A stretch of 64,000 bases of DNA from Desulfoscipio gibsoniae DSM 7213 (lineage in GTDB: Bacteria; Bacillota; Desulfotomaculia; Desulfotomaculales; Desulfallaceae), in the NCBI RefSeq assembly GCF_000233715.2, contig NC_021184.1:682001-746000 (forward strand), given 5' to 3'. Both the position numbers and the translations under genes were made by a program. Position 1 is the first letter of the stretch. Every line of letters begins with the position of its first letter. The notes beneath the pieces are model-generated. The model was not told the DNA's origin, made no database searches, and worked only from the letters and a program-made list of their open reading frames with translations. Below, piece after piece: positions 25,656 through 34,948 of the stretch.

Positions 25656-26423
25656 CTAGAATAAAATTTTGTGTATACCCAAGAGCTTTGCGGACATGAG
25701 GGATACCGTGACCACTAAAAAGATACGGATCCATTTGTCACCGCCGGATACCGTGAATATACCACCCAGATAAGCGCCCAGGGCGTTCCCGGCAGCCAAT
25801 GCAAGGCCCAGTACCCAATCGACCTTACCGCTAAAAATGAATACCAGCATTGAAGCAGACATGTAAATCAGCGTTACCGCTACCTTTAAACTATTGATCT
25901 TTACCAGAGACATGCCGGTGATTAACGCCAGCGCTGAGATTATGATAAATCCAATCCCGGCTTGAATAAACCCACCATAAAACCCGACTGCGAAAAATAC
26001 CGCTGAGGCGGCAATTAAACGTATTTTACTTAAATCCTCACCTTTTTCTTCGGATAAAAACCATTTCTCGGGTCGTAGGATTATTAATACCAGCACCACC
26101 AGCATTACAATGGCTAATACACGGTTAAATAGTGCATCTGACATGGAGATGGCAAACTTGGCTCCCAAAATGGAACCAACTAGCGCTGGAATACCCAGTA
26201 TTACACTTAGTTTTGGGTAGAAGTACCCTTTATTTTTAAAGTAACCAATGGCCACTATACTTTGTACCATCAGCGCAATCCGGTTGGTGCCATTGGCCAC
26301 CGCCGACGGCAGACCCAAAAGTATCAACACTGGCAGAGTAATTAGCGATCCGCCGCCGCCCACCACGTTAACAAACCCTGCAATGATACCTACTATAAGA
26401 ACAATGGCAATCTCCATGATCAT
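25656..26423 (-). CDS. TSUP (TauE/SafE) family membrane exporter
   Basis: 255 residues, ~8 hydrophobic segments. The N-terminal GFVNVVGGGGSLITLPVLI and central GFYGGFIQAGIGFIIISAL are the two TSUP repeats. The family moves sulfite, sulfoacetate or related anions. It lies 24 bp after the GntR regulator, so the two form one operon. Confidence 0.88.
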   Translation of the reverse strand: MIMEIAIVLIVGIIAGFVNVVGGGGSLITLPVLILLGLPSAVANGTNRIALMVQSIVAIGYFKNKGYFYPKLSVILGIPALVGSILGAKFAISMSDALFNRVLAIVMLVVLVLIILRPEKWFLSEEKGEDLSKIRLIAASAVFFAVGFYGGFIQAGIGFIIISALALITGMSLVKINSLKVAVTLIYMSASMLVFIFSGKVDWVLGLALAAGNALGAYLGGIFTVSGGDKWIRIFLVVTVSLMSAKLLGIHKILF

Positions 26424-26447
26424 TCCCCTTTTATTTTTTTCTCCCGT

Positions 26448-27158
26448 TTAATCGACCTTTGGGGTCTGGTGGCTTTTAATCGGTCGGTTGGCGAGCGTTT
26501 GAAAATATGCCTTTCTAGAATTGTCAATGTGTTCTCGGGCAACCTGCTCAGCTAATGCGCCATTTTGAGCTTTAATGGCTTCCGCTAGCCGACGGTGTTC
26601 CCGGGTAGCCTCTTCAATACGTTGGGGTTGACTATAACCCACCCGGGCATAGCGCTGGATGTGATCCACCAGCGTGGTGATCATGCCGTATAATCGGGGA
26701 CTGCCGGCGGCTTGATAAATGATATCGTTAAATTGACGGTGTTCTTGCTCTAACCCGGTTAAATCCCTTTGTTCGGCGGCTCTTTCAAGCTCCCCCAACG
26801 TTTTCATCAGTTCGTTTGTAGCAGCGGGGGTAATGTTTTCCGCAGCCATGCGGGCTGCCAGGCCCTCCAGCACTGACCGGATACGATAAATTTCCAGTAC
26901 TTCTTCATTGCTTACCTGGGTCACCACCGCGCCCAATTTCGGCAGATAGGATATCAGCCCTTCCAGTTCCAGCATGCGAATGGCTTCCCGGATTGGTGTG
27001 CGGCTGACACCTAGTTGTTCAGCCAGTGTGCGTTCAACTAACCGTTCATTTGGTTTTAACTCCCCGGTGATGATAGCTCGCCGTAATTTTTGGAAAACCT
27101 GATCCCTTATTTGTGGATGGGGCATCAGCTTGACCGGGGTTAAGCTGCTGTCTTTCAA
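26448..27158 (-). CDS. GntR-family (FadR/FCD subfamily) regulator
   Basis: 236 residues; winged helix at 15-80 (GELKPNERLVERTLAEQLG, VSRTPIREAIRMLE) and an all-helical FCD domain to the end. TTG start at 27158, with a GGAGGG site ~11 bp upstream. The palindrome at 27178-27193 is its likely operator. It probably controls itself and the TSUP gene. Confidence 0.9.
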   Translation of the reverse strand: MKDSSLTPVKLMPHPQIRDQVFQKLRRAIITGELKPNERLVERTLAEQLGVSRTPIREAIRMLELEGLISYLPKLGAVVTQVSNEEVLEIYRIRSVLEGLAARMAAENITPAATNELMKTLGELERAAEQRDLTGLEQEHRQFNDIIYQAAGSPRLYGMITTLVDHIQRYARVGYSQPQRIEEATREHRRLAEAIKAQNGALAEQVAREHIDNSRKAYFQTLANRPIKSHQTPKVD

Positions 27159-27351
27159 ACTACATCCCGCCCTCCTTGGTATACTGGTATACCATCTTTA
27201 TTCTATATTAGAAAATAAAGAAGGATAATGCAAAGGCCATTTTACTGAAATAAACTAAATTATTGTGGGATAACTTCCTATTGCGATCATTTTCTAATGT
27301 TGTCGGTTATTCTGCGAGCGACGGTGATCCGTTTTACCGCACCAAGGGAAG
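27097..27351 (+). repeat. 255-bp direct repeat, copy A
   Basis: Identical in length and ~95% identical (13 differences) to 29211-29465. It includes the first ~20 codons, ribosome site, promoter and operator of the GntR gene. Confidence 0.95.
27178..27193. promoter_or_regulatory. palindromic operator GGTATAC-TG-GTATACC
   Basis: Perfect inverted repeat containing TGGTATACCA, the typical FadR-subfamily GntR site, 20 bp upstream of the GntR start. An identical copy lies at 29292-29307. Confidence 0.75.
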
Positions 27352-27410
27352 CAAGGGGACTGTTCTCCTGCTTCCTTCTAATTAAGCAGAAGAACAGTCC
27401 CCTTGCTTCC
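27347..27410. repeat. palindromic repeat, GAAGCA-arm type, double copy
   Basis: Exact 20-bp inverted arms (27347-27366 and 27391-27410) with centre GGGGACTGTTCT. The rest of the 27411-27670 gap shows no gene. Confidence 0.85.
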
Positions 27411-27661
27411 ATGATAGGTCAGTGTCGTAGGCGGTGCAATTGATCAAGGTAAACTGTTTGGTAGTTTTCGGGTCTGACTTGGGCTATCCAGCGGGAAGTG
27501 CTCGGGAGGTTTTGGGCCTAGCTTGGTATTAGCTCTGCGAAGCCAGAGTATCATAGCCGCTTGGGCTTTAGATTATTGGCCGCGCACCATTCTTTGGCAC
27601 TTTGTCCGATGGCCCGATATTCGGCTATAAGATTCTCCCATTTATTTTGCCGTTCAGCTCA

Positions 27662-27707
27662 CGTCAAAATAAAATCTTCCTCCAATTTGTATTCTGAGGA
27701 AGATTTT
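27662..27707 (-). terminator. Rho-independent terminator of the alcohol dehydrogenase gene
   Basis: Perfect 12-bp stem (27671-27682 with 27696-27707), followed on the minus strand by a T-rich ATTTTGA stretch. Confidence 0.88.
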
Positions 27708-27843
27708 CCTATAAATTAAGCTTAAATTTATGTGGGTACGTTTTGACGCTTACATTGTAGACTAAAAACTTCTAAAATCACATAGCGTCTTTATTTTTCT
27801 GCAGCCTTTTAAGATTTGTAATATTAATTACTAAATTAGCCAA

Positions 27844-28998
27844 TTACTTTCCAAATGCTTGTATATAAAGTTGTTTCATGTCTGCAACATTTGGCACCCT
27901 TGGGTTACAGTATGTGCAAATATCATTTAAAGCATTTTGGGCTGTTGCATCTAATCTTTCAAAGAATGTATTCTCATCAACGCCTGCATCTTTTATAACT
28001 TGAGGTAATCCTACATCTTTCTGTAATTGGAAAATTGCTTCCACTAATTTTTCAACTGCATCTCTATTATCCTCGTATTTAATATTTAGCGCATCAGCAA
28101 TTTCCACATATGATTCGGCCACTGCAATGGCGTTAAACTTAATTACGTATGGTAGCATAAGAGAATTTGCTGCTCCATGCGGAATACCATATTGAGAACC
28201 TAATTGGTGCGCTAAACTATGAACTATTCCTAAGAAAGAGTTAGTAAATGCCATACCTGCCATTAAAGAGGCGGTATGCATATCCTCACGGGCTTGTTGG
28301 TTCCTACCATCAGCATAGGCTTTGGGCAGGCTACGGAATACCATTTGAATAGCTCTTAAAGCAATGGCCTTATCAATTTCAGTAGCAGCAATTGATGTAT
28401 AAGATTCAATGGCATGGGTCAAGACATCCATGCCAGTACCTGCAGTTACTTTAGGAGGCATTTGAGATGCTAACTCTGGATCTGTAATAGCAATATCTGC
28501 ACTAATTTCTGTACTTGCAATTACATTTTTTACATGTGGTTCTACGTTACGGTTAGTAATAACGGAAGCACAAGTAACTTCTGAACCAGTACCACTAGTA
28601 GTTGCAATGGCTATAAAACGAGCTTTATTACGCAATGGCGGCACAATACCAAATACCTCATCCCATGTAAGATCTGGATATTCATATAGCACCCACATTC
28701 CCTTAGCAGCATCTATGGACGATCCGCCACCTAACCCAACAATCCAATCTGGTTTAAATTCTCTCATTAAAACGGTACCCTTTTCTACTGTATCACGGGA
28801 AGGGTCCGGTTCGGTTTCGCTAAATACCATCGTTTGTAATCCTGCTTCTTCAAGATAGCCTTTAACTTTATCAACAAAACCTAAACTTTCAATAACCTTG
28901 TCAGTAACAATAAACGCCTTTTCACCTTTAACTTGTTTTAAATATTCCAATGCACCCCAGCCAAATACAATATCCTTCGGCACTCTAAATGCTTTCAT
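27844..28998 (-). CDS. iron-containing alcohol dehydrogenase
   Basis: 384 residues from ATG 28998, chosen because GGGAGGT lies just before it; an upstream ATG would add seven residues covering the ribosome site. GLGGGSSIDAAKG (NAD-binding), LTHAIESYTS and HSLAHQLGSQYGIPHG supply the Fe-binding Asp/His residues. The family reduces aldehydes to alcohols (ethanol, butanol, 1,3-propanediol). The gene and its flanks lie between two 255-bp direct repeats. Confidence 0.93.
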   Translation of the reverse strand: MKAFRVPKDIVFGWGALEYLKQVKGEKAFIVTDKVIESLGFVDKVKGYLEEAGLQTMVFSETEPDPSRDTVEKGTVLMREFKPDWIVGLGGGSSIDAAKGMWVLYEYPDLTWDEVFGIVPPLRNKARFIAIATTSGTGSEVTCASVITNRNVEPHVKNVIASTEISADIAITDPELASQMPPKVTAGTGMDVLTHAIESYTSIAATEIDKAIALRAIQMVFRSLPKAYADGRNQQAREDMHTASLMAGMAFTNSFLGIVHSLAHQLGSQYGIPHGAANSLMLPYVIKFNAIAVAESYVEIADALNIKYEDNRDAVEKLVEAIFQLQKDVGLPQVIKDAGVDENTFFERLDATAQNALNDICTYCNPRVPNVADMKQLYIQAFGK

Positions 28999-29210
28999 TT
29001 TGTACCTCCCTAAAATCATTTATTTGGGTTTATACTGCCCACACCATAATTACATAGCAATTTTCGTGCCAAACACACTTTTGTAATAGCGGTAATTTTC
29101 AGTTAAAATATATCTTTATAAAAGATGCACTGTTAAATTTTATAGCGCTATAACGTTCTATATTGCAGCAACTGTGCAAATATGGAACTAATAATAAAAG
29201 TCATGCGGCT

Positions 29211-29465
29211 ACCTGATCCCTTATTTGTGGATGGGGCATCAGCTTGACCGGGGTTAAGCTGCTGTCTTTCAAACTACATCTCGCCCTCCTTGGTATACTG
29301 GTATACCATCTTTGTTCTATATTGGAAAATAAAGAAGGATAATGCAAAGGCCATTTTGCTGAAATAAACTAAATTATTGCGGAATAACTTCCTATTACGA
29401 TTATTTTCGAATGTTGTCGGTTATTTTGCGGGCGACGGTGATCCGATTTACTGCACCAAGGGAAG
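29211..29465 (+). repeat. 255-bp direct repeat, copy B
   Basis: Second copy of 27097-27351. It carries an orphan GntR start fragment and the intact operator at 29292-29307 but no downstream GntR gene. Confidence 0.95.
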
Positions 29466-29483
29466 AACCGTCCCCGTGCTTCC
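29461..29483 (-). repeat. palindromic repeat, GAAGCA-arm type, half copy
   Basis: GGAAGAACCGTCCCCGTGC then TTCC, directly at the end of direct repeat B. Confidence 0.7.
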
Positions 29484-29590
29484 TAGCCCTTCAGCTTATC
29501 ACTCATTTTTCCACCGCGTTTTGTTAATAATGTAAAATGACGCAGTGATGGATTGGCGTATCAACCAAATGGTGTTCTTGTTTAAGCGGA

Positions 29591-29698
29591 TTATTTACTA
29601 ATCTTTAATATATCAACAATAAGTGCAATGATAACTAATACAAAAAATACAATAGTTGCAGTAAAAATATGATTAGTAATCCTTATAAATGAGTTCAT
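29591..29698 (-). CDS. single-span membrane peptide (35 aa)
   Basis: ATG at 29698 (a second ATG abuts at 29701), with CGGAGGG ~6 bp upstream. The product is a short polar head (NSFIRITNH), ~20 hydrophobic residues (TATIVFFVLVIIALIV) and a DILKISK tail. It diverges from mgtE 108 bp away. A role beside the Mg transporter is possible but unproven. Confidence 0.6.
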   Translation of the reverse strand: MNSFIRITNHIFTATIVFFVLVIIALIVDILKISK

Positions 29699-29805
29699 CA
29701 TAACCCTCCGTTTTATATATATACCCGTCCCTAAGGGTTAGAATGTATACTTTTCTTTTTATAAGGATTTGCTTTTAATGTTTGTTTAGTAAAAGGAAGT
29801 GAAAA

Positions 29806-31164
29806 ATGACTAATAATTTAGCACAGGATGAAAGTACCATTCAAATTATTAAGCTCATAAAGGAAGCAAATAAGGTTGAAGTTCATTCCATATTGAATGA
29901 ACTTCAACCTTATGATATCGCGGAATTATATAACAATCTGCCTCAAAAACATCGTCCCCGTTTCTTGATCTTTCTTGAAACGGAACAATTGGCTGATTTG
30001 CTGCAGGAGCTTGAAAGAGGAAAACAACTAGACGTTTTAAATAAATTAGGCCTTGAAAAATCCGTCAAAGTCATGGATTTAATGGATAATGATGATTTGG
30101 CTAATCTGCTTGAAGATTTAGCTCCTGACAAAAAAGAAGCATTTCTTTCCGGTATGAAACAAGAAGAATCCAAGGCTGTACAAGATTTAATGAAGTACCC
30201 GCCCGAAACCGCCGGAAGAATAATGACCAATCGTTATGTTTGGATACGTCATTACTATACAGTCCGGGATGCTGTTGACAAACTAAAAGTATTTGCCGAA
30301 ATAGCTGAAAGCATAAATTACTTATATGTTATTGATGATAATAAGAAATTAATAGGAGTGGTTTCGTATCGAGATTTAATTCTCGCCGATGCAAATGAGA
30401 AAATAGCGACCATTATGTTTGAGCGTGTGATTTCTGTTACAGTGGATACTGATCAGGAACAAGTTGCCAGTATTATTGAAAAATACGATTTTTTAGCGGT
30501 TCCAGTGGTTGAAAAGGACAATGTTCTGGTGGGGATTGTAACAATTGATGATGTCATTGATATTGTCATTCGTGAAGCTACGGAAGACATTGAAAAACTT
30601 TCTGCATCAGGTAAAGCCATTGATTTTGATACTAAATCCTTTGTTGCTGCCTACCGGCGTTTGCCCTGGCTCATTTTGCTCCTGCTTATTGGACTGATTT
30701 CCGGCACTATTATAAGCCGCTTTGAGGAAACTTTGCAAAAAGTTGTAGCCTTAGCGTTTTTTATGCCGATGATTGCTGGAATGACAGGTAATACGGGAAC
30801 ACAGTCTCTTGCTGTTGTGGTAAGAGGTCTTATCGTGCGGGATATTGATAAAAAATTAATTTTTCATTTAATCCTGAGAGAGTTAAAGGTAGGTATTATC
30901 ATAGGTATTATTTGTGGTTTTCTTATTGCGATTATTGCCTTCATCTGGCAGGGAAACCCCTTTCTGGGTCTGGTTGTGGGCAGTTCACTGGTAATGACTT
31001 TAATCATTGGAACATTGGCTGGGACGGTTATTCCACTTATTTTGTATAAATTTAATATTGATCCCGCGATTGCTTCCGGTCCCTTAATAACAACGTTGAA
31101 TGACATTTTATCGCTTACCATTTATTTTGGAATTGCCAGCCTATTTATTGCTTACTTAATGTGA
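29806..31164 (+). CDS. mgtE: magnesium transporter MgtE
   Basis: 452 residues: MgtE N domain (~35-135), two CBS domains (~140-260) and a five-segment membrane domain (~285-452). MPMIAGMTGNTGTQSLAVVVR and the SGPLITTLNDILSL segment hold the channel Asp and selectivity residues. The family is an Mg2+-gated Mg2+ channel. AAAAGGAAGTG precedes the ATG. No M-box riboswitch was recognised upstream. Confidence 0.95.
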   Translation: MTNNLAQDESTIQIIKLIKEANKVEVHSILNELQPYDIAELYNNLPQKHRPRFLIFLETEQLADLLQELERGKQLDVLNKLGLEKSVKVMDLMDNDDLANLLEDLAPDKKEAFLSGMKQEESKAVQDLMKYPPETAGRIMTNRYVWIRHYYTVRDAVDKLKVFAEIAESINYLYVIDDNKKLIGVVSYRDLILADANEKIATIMFERVISVTVDTDQEQVASIIEKYDFLAVPVVEKDNVLVGIVTIDDVIDIVIREATEDIEKLSASGKAIDFDTKSFVAAYRRLPWLILLLLIGLISGTIISRFEETLQKVVALAFFMPMIAGMTGNTGTQSLAVVVRGLIVRDIDKKLIFHLILRELKVGIIIGIICGFLIAIIAFIWQGNPFLGLVVGSSLVMTLIIGTLAGTVIPLILYKFNIDPAIASGPLITTLNDILSLTIYFGIASLFIAYLM

Positions 31165-31166
31165 AG

Positions 31167-31206
31167 GTAGTTGTTGGGCCTGGCTTGCGCCATCTCCAAC
31201 AACTAC
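31167..31206. other. hairpin after mgtE
   Basis: Perfect 11-bp arms GTAGTTGTTGG (31167-31177) and CCAACAACTAC (31196-31206). No T-run follows. Confidence 0.6.
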
Positions 31207-31295
31207 CAACAGGGGGCTGGCTCTCACTTTTTAACTTGCTCATTGAGTCTTCAGGCAAGCTCAATTTTTTCAGTTGGCGATAAACTTTTAATTAA

Positions 31296-31871
31296 TCAGT
31301 AATTCTTTAAAAAATTAGCCCTGGCGTTTAAGGGAGGATCTATTACTTGATAACCCTTTCTCTTTAAGATGCGAAACTTGAAATCAAGTAGCTCCGCCGG
31401 GACGCACAGCGTATTGGCGGCAGCAAAAAATGAAATATCATCATTTAACATTCTTAATACTTCTTGATCATCTAATATGAAATCAGCAGCAAAGATATTG
31501 GCTTCATACTCATAAAGAGATGTTTGGTCAAATAACGTAAAATCATGAAAACTTTTCACGCCGGGTAATTTTCTATGTAAAACTGCATGTCCTAGCTCGT
31601 GCATTAAAATTATTCTTTGGAATTGTTCATCTAGGTCACTGTTAATGACGATGGCCTGTTTGCGTGATTGCTGTAAATAAAATCCTTTACAGGCTCCTTC
31701 AAATAAACCCATAGGCTGGTGCAGCAAAGAGATTTTCATATTTTGGCACAGTTTAACGGGATTCGTTTCAGAGTATTTCCTTTTTATTTTCCTGACTTCG
31801 TTACTTATAACATCAATTCCCATCATGGTAACCTCAAATCCTTCCGAAGATAAACGATTATCCAATCTCAC
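31296..31871 (-). CDS. ImmA/IrrE-family metallopeptidase
   Basis: 191 residues. HELGH at 91-95 is the zinc protease motif and YEANIFAADFIL the third-ligand helix. The family cleaves the XRE repressor encoded beside it, relieving repression of a mobile or stress module. GTG start overlaps the XRE stop by 4 bp. Confidence 0.9.
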   Translation of the reverse strand: MRLDNRLSSEGFEVTMMGIDVISNEVRKIKRKYSETNPVKLCQNMKISLLHQPMGLFEGACKGFYLQQSRKQAIVINSDLDEQFQRIILMHELGHAVLHRKLPGVKSFHDFTLFDQTSLYEYEANIFAADFILDDQEVLRMLNDDISFFAAANTLCVPAELLDFKFRILKRKGYQVIDPPLNARANFLKNY

Positions 31872-32311
31872 ACGCTAGTCTGCTTTTTTTTCCGGCCATA
31901 GGTCTTCTTTGCTTCTTCCTTACAAGTGACATAAGCTACCATAAGTGCTTCAAAAAATGCATCCTTCGCTTCCTGACTCAAATCGCCGCCTGCAAACAAA
32001 GCCTTGTTCTGTTCAAGCAAAATTTCAGCCTCTTTAGCTCCCTTGCTGCCATAATTCTCACGCACGATGTCCATAAAGGCATCTTTATCTTTATTTGCTT
32101 GTGGATCGGTTTCCTCGTCATTCATTAAATATTCAATAGAAACATTAAGCACACGGGCCAGCTTTCTTATTGTGTTTCCTCTGGGGATTGTATTTTCATT
32201 TTCATACGCAGTGATGGAACGTTGAGAAAGACCTACTTTCCGGGCAAGTTCTGCCTGGCTCATATCCAAACTTTCACGAGCATCTTTTAATTTTTCTGAG
32301 AAACTTTTCAT
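31868..32311 (-). CDS. XRE-family repressor (ImmR type)
   Basis: 147 residues: HTH at 1-65 (LDMSQAELARKVGLSQRSIT) and a C-terminal acidic region before a basic tail. Probable partner and substrate of the ImmA-like protease. Confidence 0.9.
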   Translation of the reverse strand: MKSFSEKLKDARESLDMSQAELARKVGLSQRSITAYENENTIPRGNTIRKLARVLNVSIEYLMNDEETDPQANKDKDAFMDIVRENYGSKGAKEAEILLEQNKALFAGGDLSQEAKDAFFEALMVAYVTCKEEAKKTYGRKKKQTSV

Positions 32312-32489
32312 ATAAAGCTTCCTTTCTGCTGAAAATTATTTAAGTTAATAAAACTTCTTGACTAAACTTCCTAAAACTGCTACAATTAACCTGTGTTTGT
32401 GAAGATAAATTCATTATAGTTCTATAAACTTCGCATGTCAAGGGTATTTATTGAAAAACATAAAAGGTGGGAGAAGGGGGGTATTTAAA

Positions 32490-33080
32490 ATGCAGCCTTT
32501 ATATAACCTGATTAAAAAAGAAAAAGATGATTACAAGTTTCACCAGACAAAGCTGCTTCTGATGATCTATCGAAAGGTAGTATGGCGGGTGGAAGAGGCT
32601 ATCTGTGAAGTTAATGATGCCGCTTATGAATTTGGAAGTAAACGCATTACCAATTTAGTAGACTTTTTATCCTTTGGTTTAGATTATTTTGATGGCATCA
32701 AGGATAAGAAAGCTATTGAAGAAAGACTTATGAACATTGCAGAGTCCAAAAGCATGATAGAAATTGTGGACAAGGCCTTGATAAAGCTAAGGACCCATCC
32801 GGACAACGGAGAGATCTATTTTAATATCATAACCAGCAGCTACATTAACAAGAAGAAATTAACGGATGATCAAATCCGGAGGAAATATCATATTTCACCT
32901 TCAACTTATTACCGCTATAAGAAAAAGGCTATTAATCTGATGGGAGTTATTCTTTGGGGATATATACTGCCATCCCTCAGAGATGTCTGGATGTTAGGCG
33001 GAGATGGAGGCTGTGCAGCTGAGAAACGGTCTGTGCTATACGATATAACAGATAGCAAAACTGCGGTGACAGGTAAATAA
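32490..33080 (+). CDS. phage ArpU/RinA-like transcriptional activator
   Basis: 196 residues; start ATG 32490, with AAGGGGGG 9 bp upstream (an in-frame TTG at 32451 lacks one). The C-terminal KYHISPSTYYRYKKKAINLM is a sigma-region-4-like HTH, as in late phage regulators. Divergent from the XRE gene, so the trio may be a remnant control region of an integrated element. Confidence 0.6.
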   Translation: MQPLYNLIKKEKDDYKFHQTKLLLMIYRKVVWRVEEAICEVNDAAYEFGSKRITNLVDFLSFGLDYFDGIKDKKAIEERLMNIAESKSMIEIVDKALIKLRTHPDNGEIYFNIITSSYINKKKLTDDQIRRKYHISPSTYYRYKKKAINLMGVILWGYILPSLRDVWMLGGDGGCAAEKRSVLYDITDSKTAVTGK

Positions 33081-33172
33081 AAGCAGCTTAACAGTCAAAC
33101 GAAAGTGTAATGGAAGTTCAAGAGAAATATAATCAGTATAGTGGTAAATATGCCCAATAATAACGGAAAAAT

Positions 33173-33226
33173 TAGCCGTTCTGGCTAGGAGCTATTAACG
33201 TTTCTAGCCGGAGCGGCTATTTTTTA
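33173..33226 (+). terminator. Rho-independent terminator
   Basis: 16-bp stem TAGCCGTTCTGGCTAG with CTAGCCGGAGCGGCTA, then a T-run. Confidence 0.85.
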
Positions 33227-33233
33227 CCCTTTT

Positions 33234-33274
33234 GAAGCAAGGGGGTGCTTCCTTGGAACCGTCCCCCTGTTTCC
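33234..33274. repeat. palindromic repeat, GAAGCA-arm type
   Basis: GAAGCAAGGGGGTGCTTCC, then GGAACCGTCCCCCTG and TTTCC. Confidence 0.7.
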
Positions 33275-33305
33275 TGCCGAGCGAGGAATCAAATGAATTA
33301 CCCAG

Positions 33306-33358
33306 GCCGCATAATTGCTGAACAGTAAACGTTCAGCAGTTATGCGGCTATTTTTTTT
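33306..33358 (+). terminator. strong Rho-independent terminator ahead of the sigma-factor cassette
   Basis: 18-bp stem (33306-33323 with 33331-33348), then eight T. Together with the previous terminator it isolates the cassette from upstream transcription. Confidence 0.88.
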
Positions 33359-33414
33359 GCCTTTTTCAGTTTTGACTCCTCCTCGGCCCCAAAAACAAAG
33401 GAGGAGATTGAAAA

Positions 33415-33849
33415 ATGACCAGATTCGTTAAAATTGGCCATGAGTTGGTACCCGTAAGTGAGGAGGTTTACAAGGAGTATTACCGCATGGCCAGGCGTGA
33501 GAGGTACATGGAAAGGGATATTAAGGTTGGGCGCATTGAAATTGATCCTGCCAATGAAACGGCTGCTTTTATTCCTAGTAAAGAGGATTCCATGAACCGG
33601 TTATTGGAACAGGGAGTGGATTTTGCAGATAACCAAATGATTGAAGACATTATCTGCTATAAAGCAAACCTCCTAATCTTGCAGAACGCTTTGGCAGAAC
33701 TAAACCGTGAGGAACAAGAGCTAATCCAGGCACTGTACTATAAAAACCGCACGGTAAGACAAGTGGCCAGGGAAAATAATGTTTCCCATGTGACCGTGGT
33801 TAAAAGGCATAAAAAGGTGTTGGACAAGCTGAGAAAGTTTTTTATATAA
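33415..33849 (+). CDS. sigma-70-like factor (region 4 HTH)
   Basis: 144 residues. The C-terminal LNREEQELIQALYYKNRTVR, then QVARENNVSHVTVVKRHKK is a sigma-70 region 4 HTH; an N-terminal region 2 is not obvious. It heads a set containing DUF1659, DUF2922, YvrJ and an amidase, comparable to the sigO-rsoA-yvrJ neighbourhood of Bacillus. It probably directs transcription of that set (inference). Confidence 0.75.
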   Translation: MTRFVKIGHELVPVSEEVYKEYYRMARRERYMERDIKVGRIEIDPANETAAFIPSKEDSMNRLLEQGVDFADNQMIEDIICYKANLLILQNALAELNREEQELIQALYYKNRTVRQVARENNVSHVTVVKRHKKVLDKLRKFFI

Positions 33850-33928
33850 ATTCAGTTACCAAACCATCCTTCTCATTGGCTAGTTAGTGAAGGGCATTAT
33901 CAAAAAAAGTGAGGAGGAGTGAGTATGC

Positions 33929-34039
33929 ATGAATGAAGCAGGCGATGCAGGCTATGATGAATTTCTGATCTTTGCGGAAGAAGGTGCAGACCAACCGGTT
34001 ACAGGGAAAGTTGTACAGGAATTCAATTTTAAAGAGTAA
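33929..34039 (+). CDS. small 36-residue protein of the YvrJ cassette
   Basis: ATG 33929 behind GAGGAGGAG; ends TAA 34037-34039. The peptide MNEAGDAGYDEFLIFAEEG... ending EFNFKE is acidic. A GGAGGTG site for the next gene follows at once, so it belongs to the operon. No domain is recognised. Confidence 0.6.
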   Translation: MNEAGDAGYDEFLIFAEEGADQPVTGKVVQEFNFKE

Positions 34040-34061
34040 GCATTGAAAGGAGGTGAAATAA

Positions 34062-34289
34062 ATGGCGGTTGAAAAAATTCCCAGCGGTACGGTACTGCGT
34101 ATGCAGTTTCAAACCGGGCTGGACGGTGACGGTGATCCCATTTACCGCACCAAGAGCCTCAGCAACGTTAAAACCGATGCTTTAGATCAGGATATTTTTG
34201 ATGTGGCTCAGGCCCTGGTCCAATTGCAGGAGCACACCCTGATGGCGGTGCTGCGCGTGGATAGTGCTGTGTTGGAAGAGGTAGTTTAG
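34062..34289 (+). CDS. DUF1659 family protein
   Basis: 75 residues with GDPIYRTKSLSNVKTDA, the DUF1659 core. Function unknown. AAAGGAGGTG precedes the ATG. Confidence 0.85.
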   Translation: MAVEKIPSGTVLRMQFQTGLDGDGDPIYRTKSLSNVKTDALDQDIFDVAQALVQLQEHTLMAVLRVDSAVLEEVV

Positions 34290-34470
34290 TTTTTTGTTCA
34301 ATGTAAACGGCGTTGGGTATAAAACGCGGCGCATTAATCATGACTACCAGGCAAACGCTAAATTTACCGGCAACTGATACCGGCATCCGGCTGGCTGGCG
34401 AGGGCAGATTAGTTTAGTTAATCGATTGCCCGGGTAATCAAAAAATTAAGCAGGGAAAGGAGGTGTTCAT

Positions 34471-34695
34471 ATGGCTACTACGCAAACTTTACAGATGTCT
34501 TTCATTAACCAGGCGGGAACCCGTACCACAATTTCGCTGGACAACCCCAAAGATACCTTGACCGAGGCGGAGGTGGTGGCTGCAATGGATCAGATTATCG
34601 CCAAAAACATTTTTAATACCAGCGGCGGCGATCTGGTGGCCAAGCACAGCGCGCAAATCATCGACAGAACCGTCAATGTGGTTTTCGAGCAATAG
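34471..34695 (+). CDS. DUF2922 family protein
   Basis: 74 residues; MSFINQAGTRTTISLDNPKD and a C-terminal RTVNVVFEQ fit DUF2922, a frequent partner of DUF1659. AAAGGAGGTG precedes the ATG. Function unknown. Confidence 0.85.
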   Translation: MATTQTLQMSFINQAGTRTTISLDNPKDTLTEAEVVAAMDQIIAKNIFNTSGGDLVAKHSAQIIDRTVNVVFEQ

Positions 34696-34798
34696 TGAGG
34701 TTAAACATAATCATAGCAGCTCAGCTCAGAATTTAAGATGCGCTGCTATAAATATCATGCTCCTAACTTGATGATAACGTTTCGTACTTATCTATTTT

Positions 34799-34829
34799 GA
34801 GCGGTGGGGATTTTAGCCCCCGCCGCTCA
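34799..34829. other. GC-rich hairpin after DUF2922
   Basis: GAGCGGTGGGG/CCCCCGCCGCTC arms, no T-run. Confidence 0.5.
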
Positions 34830-34948
34830 TGTGGATAGGTAATGGATAGGCAATGGCAGCTGGTAAAAAGAGCGTATAAGAAAACTAAAATCGTATGGTA
34901 CACAAACTCTGCATTTAACAGCAGTTAATAAACAAAGGAGTGCATCCT

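Noticed and set aside
29484-29805. M-box (Mg2+) riboswitch upstream of mgtE
   Set aside because: Core M-box sequences were not found.
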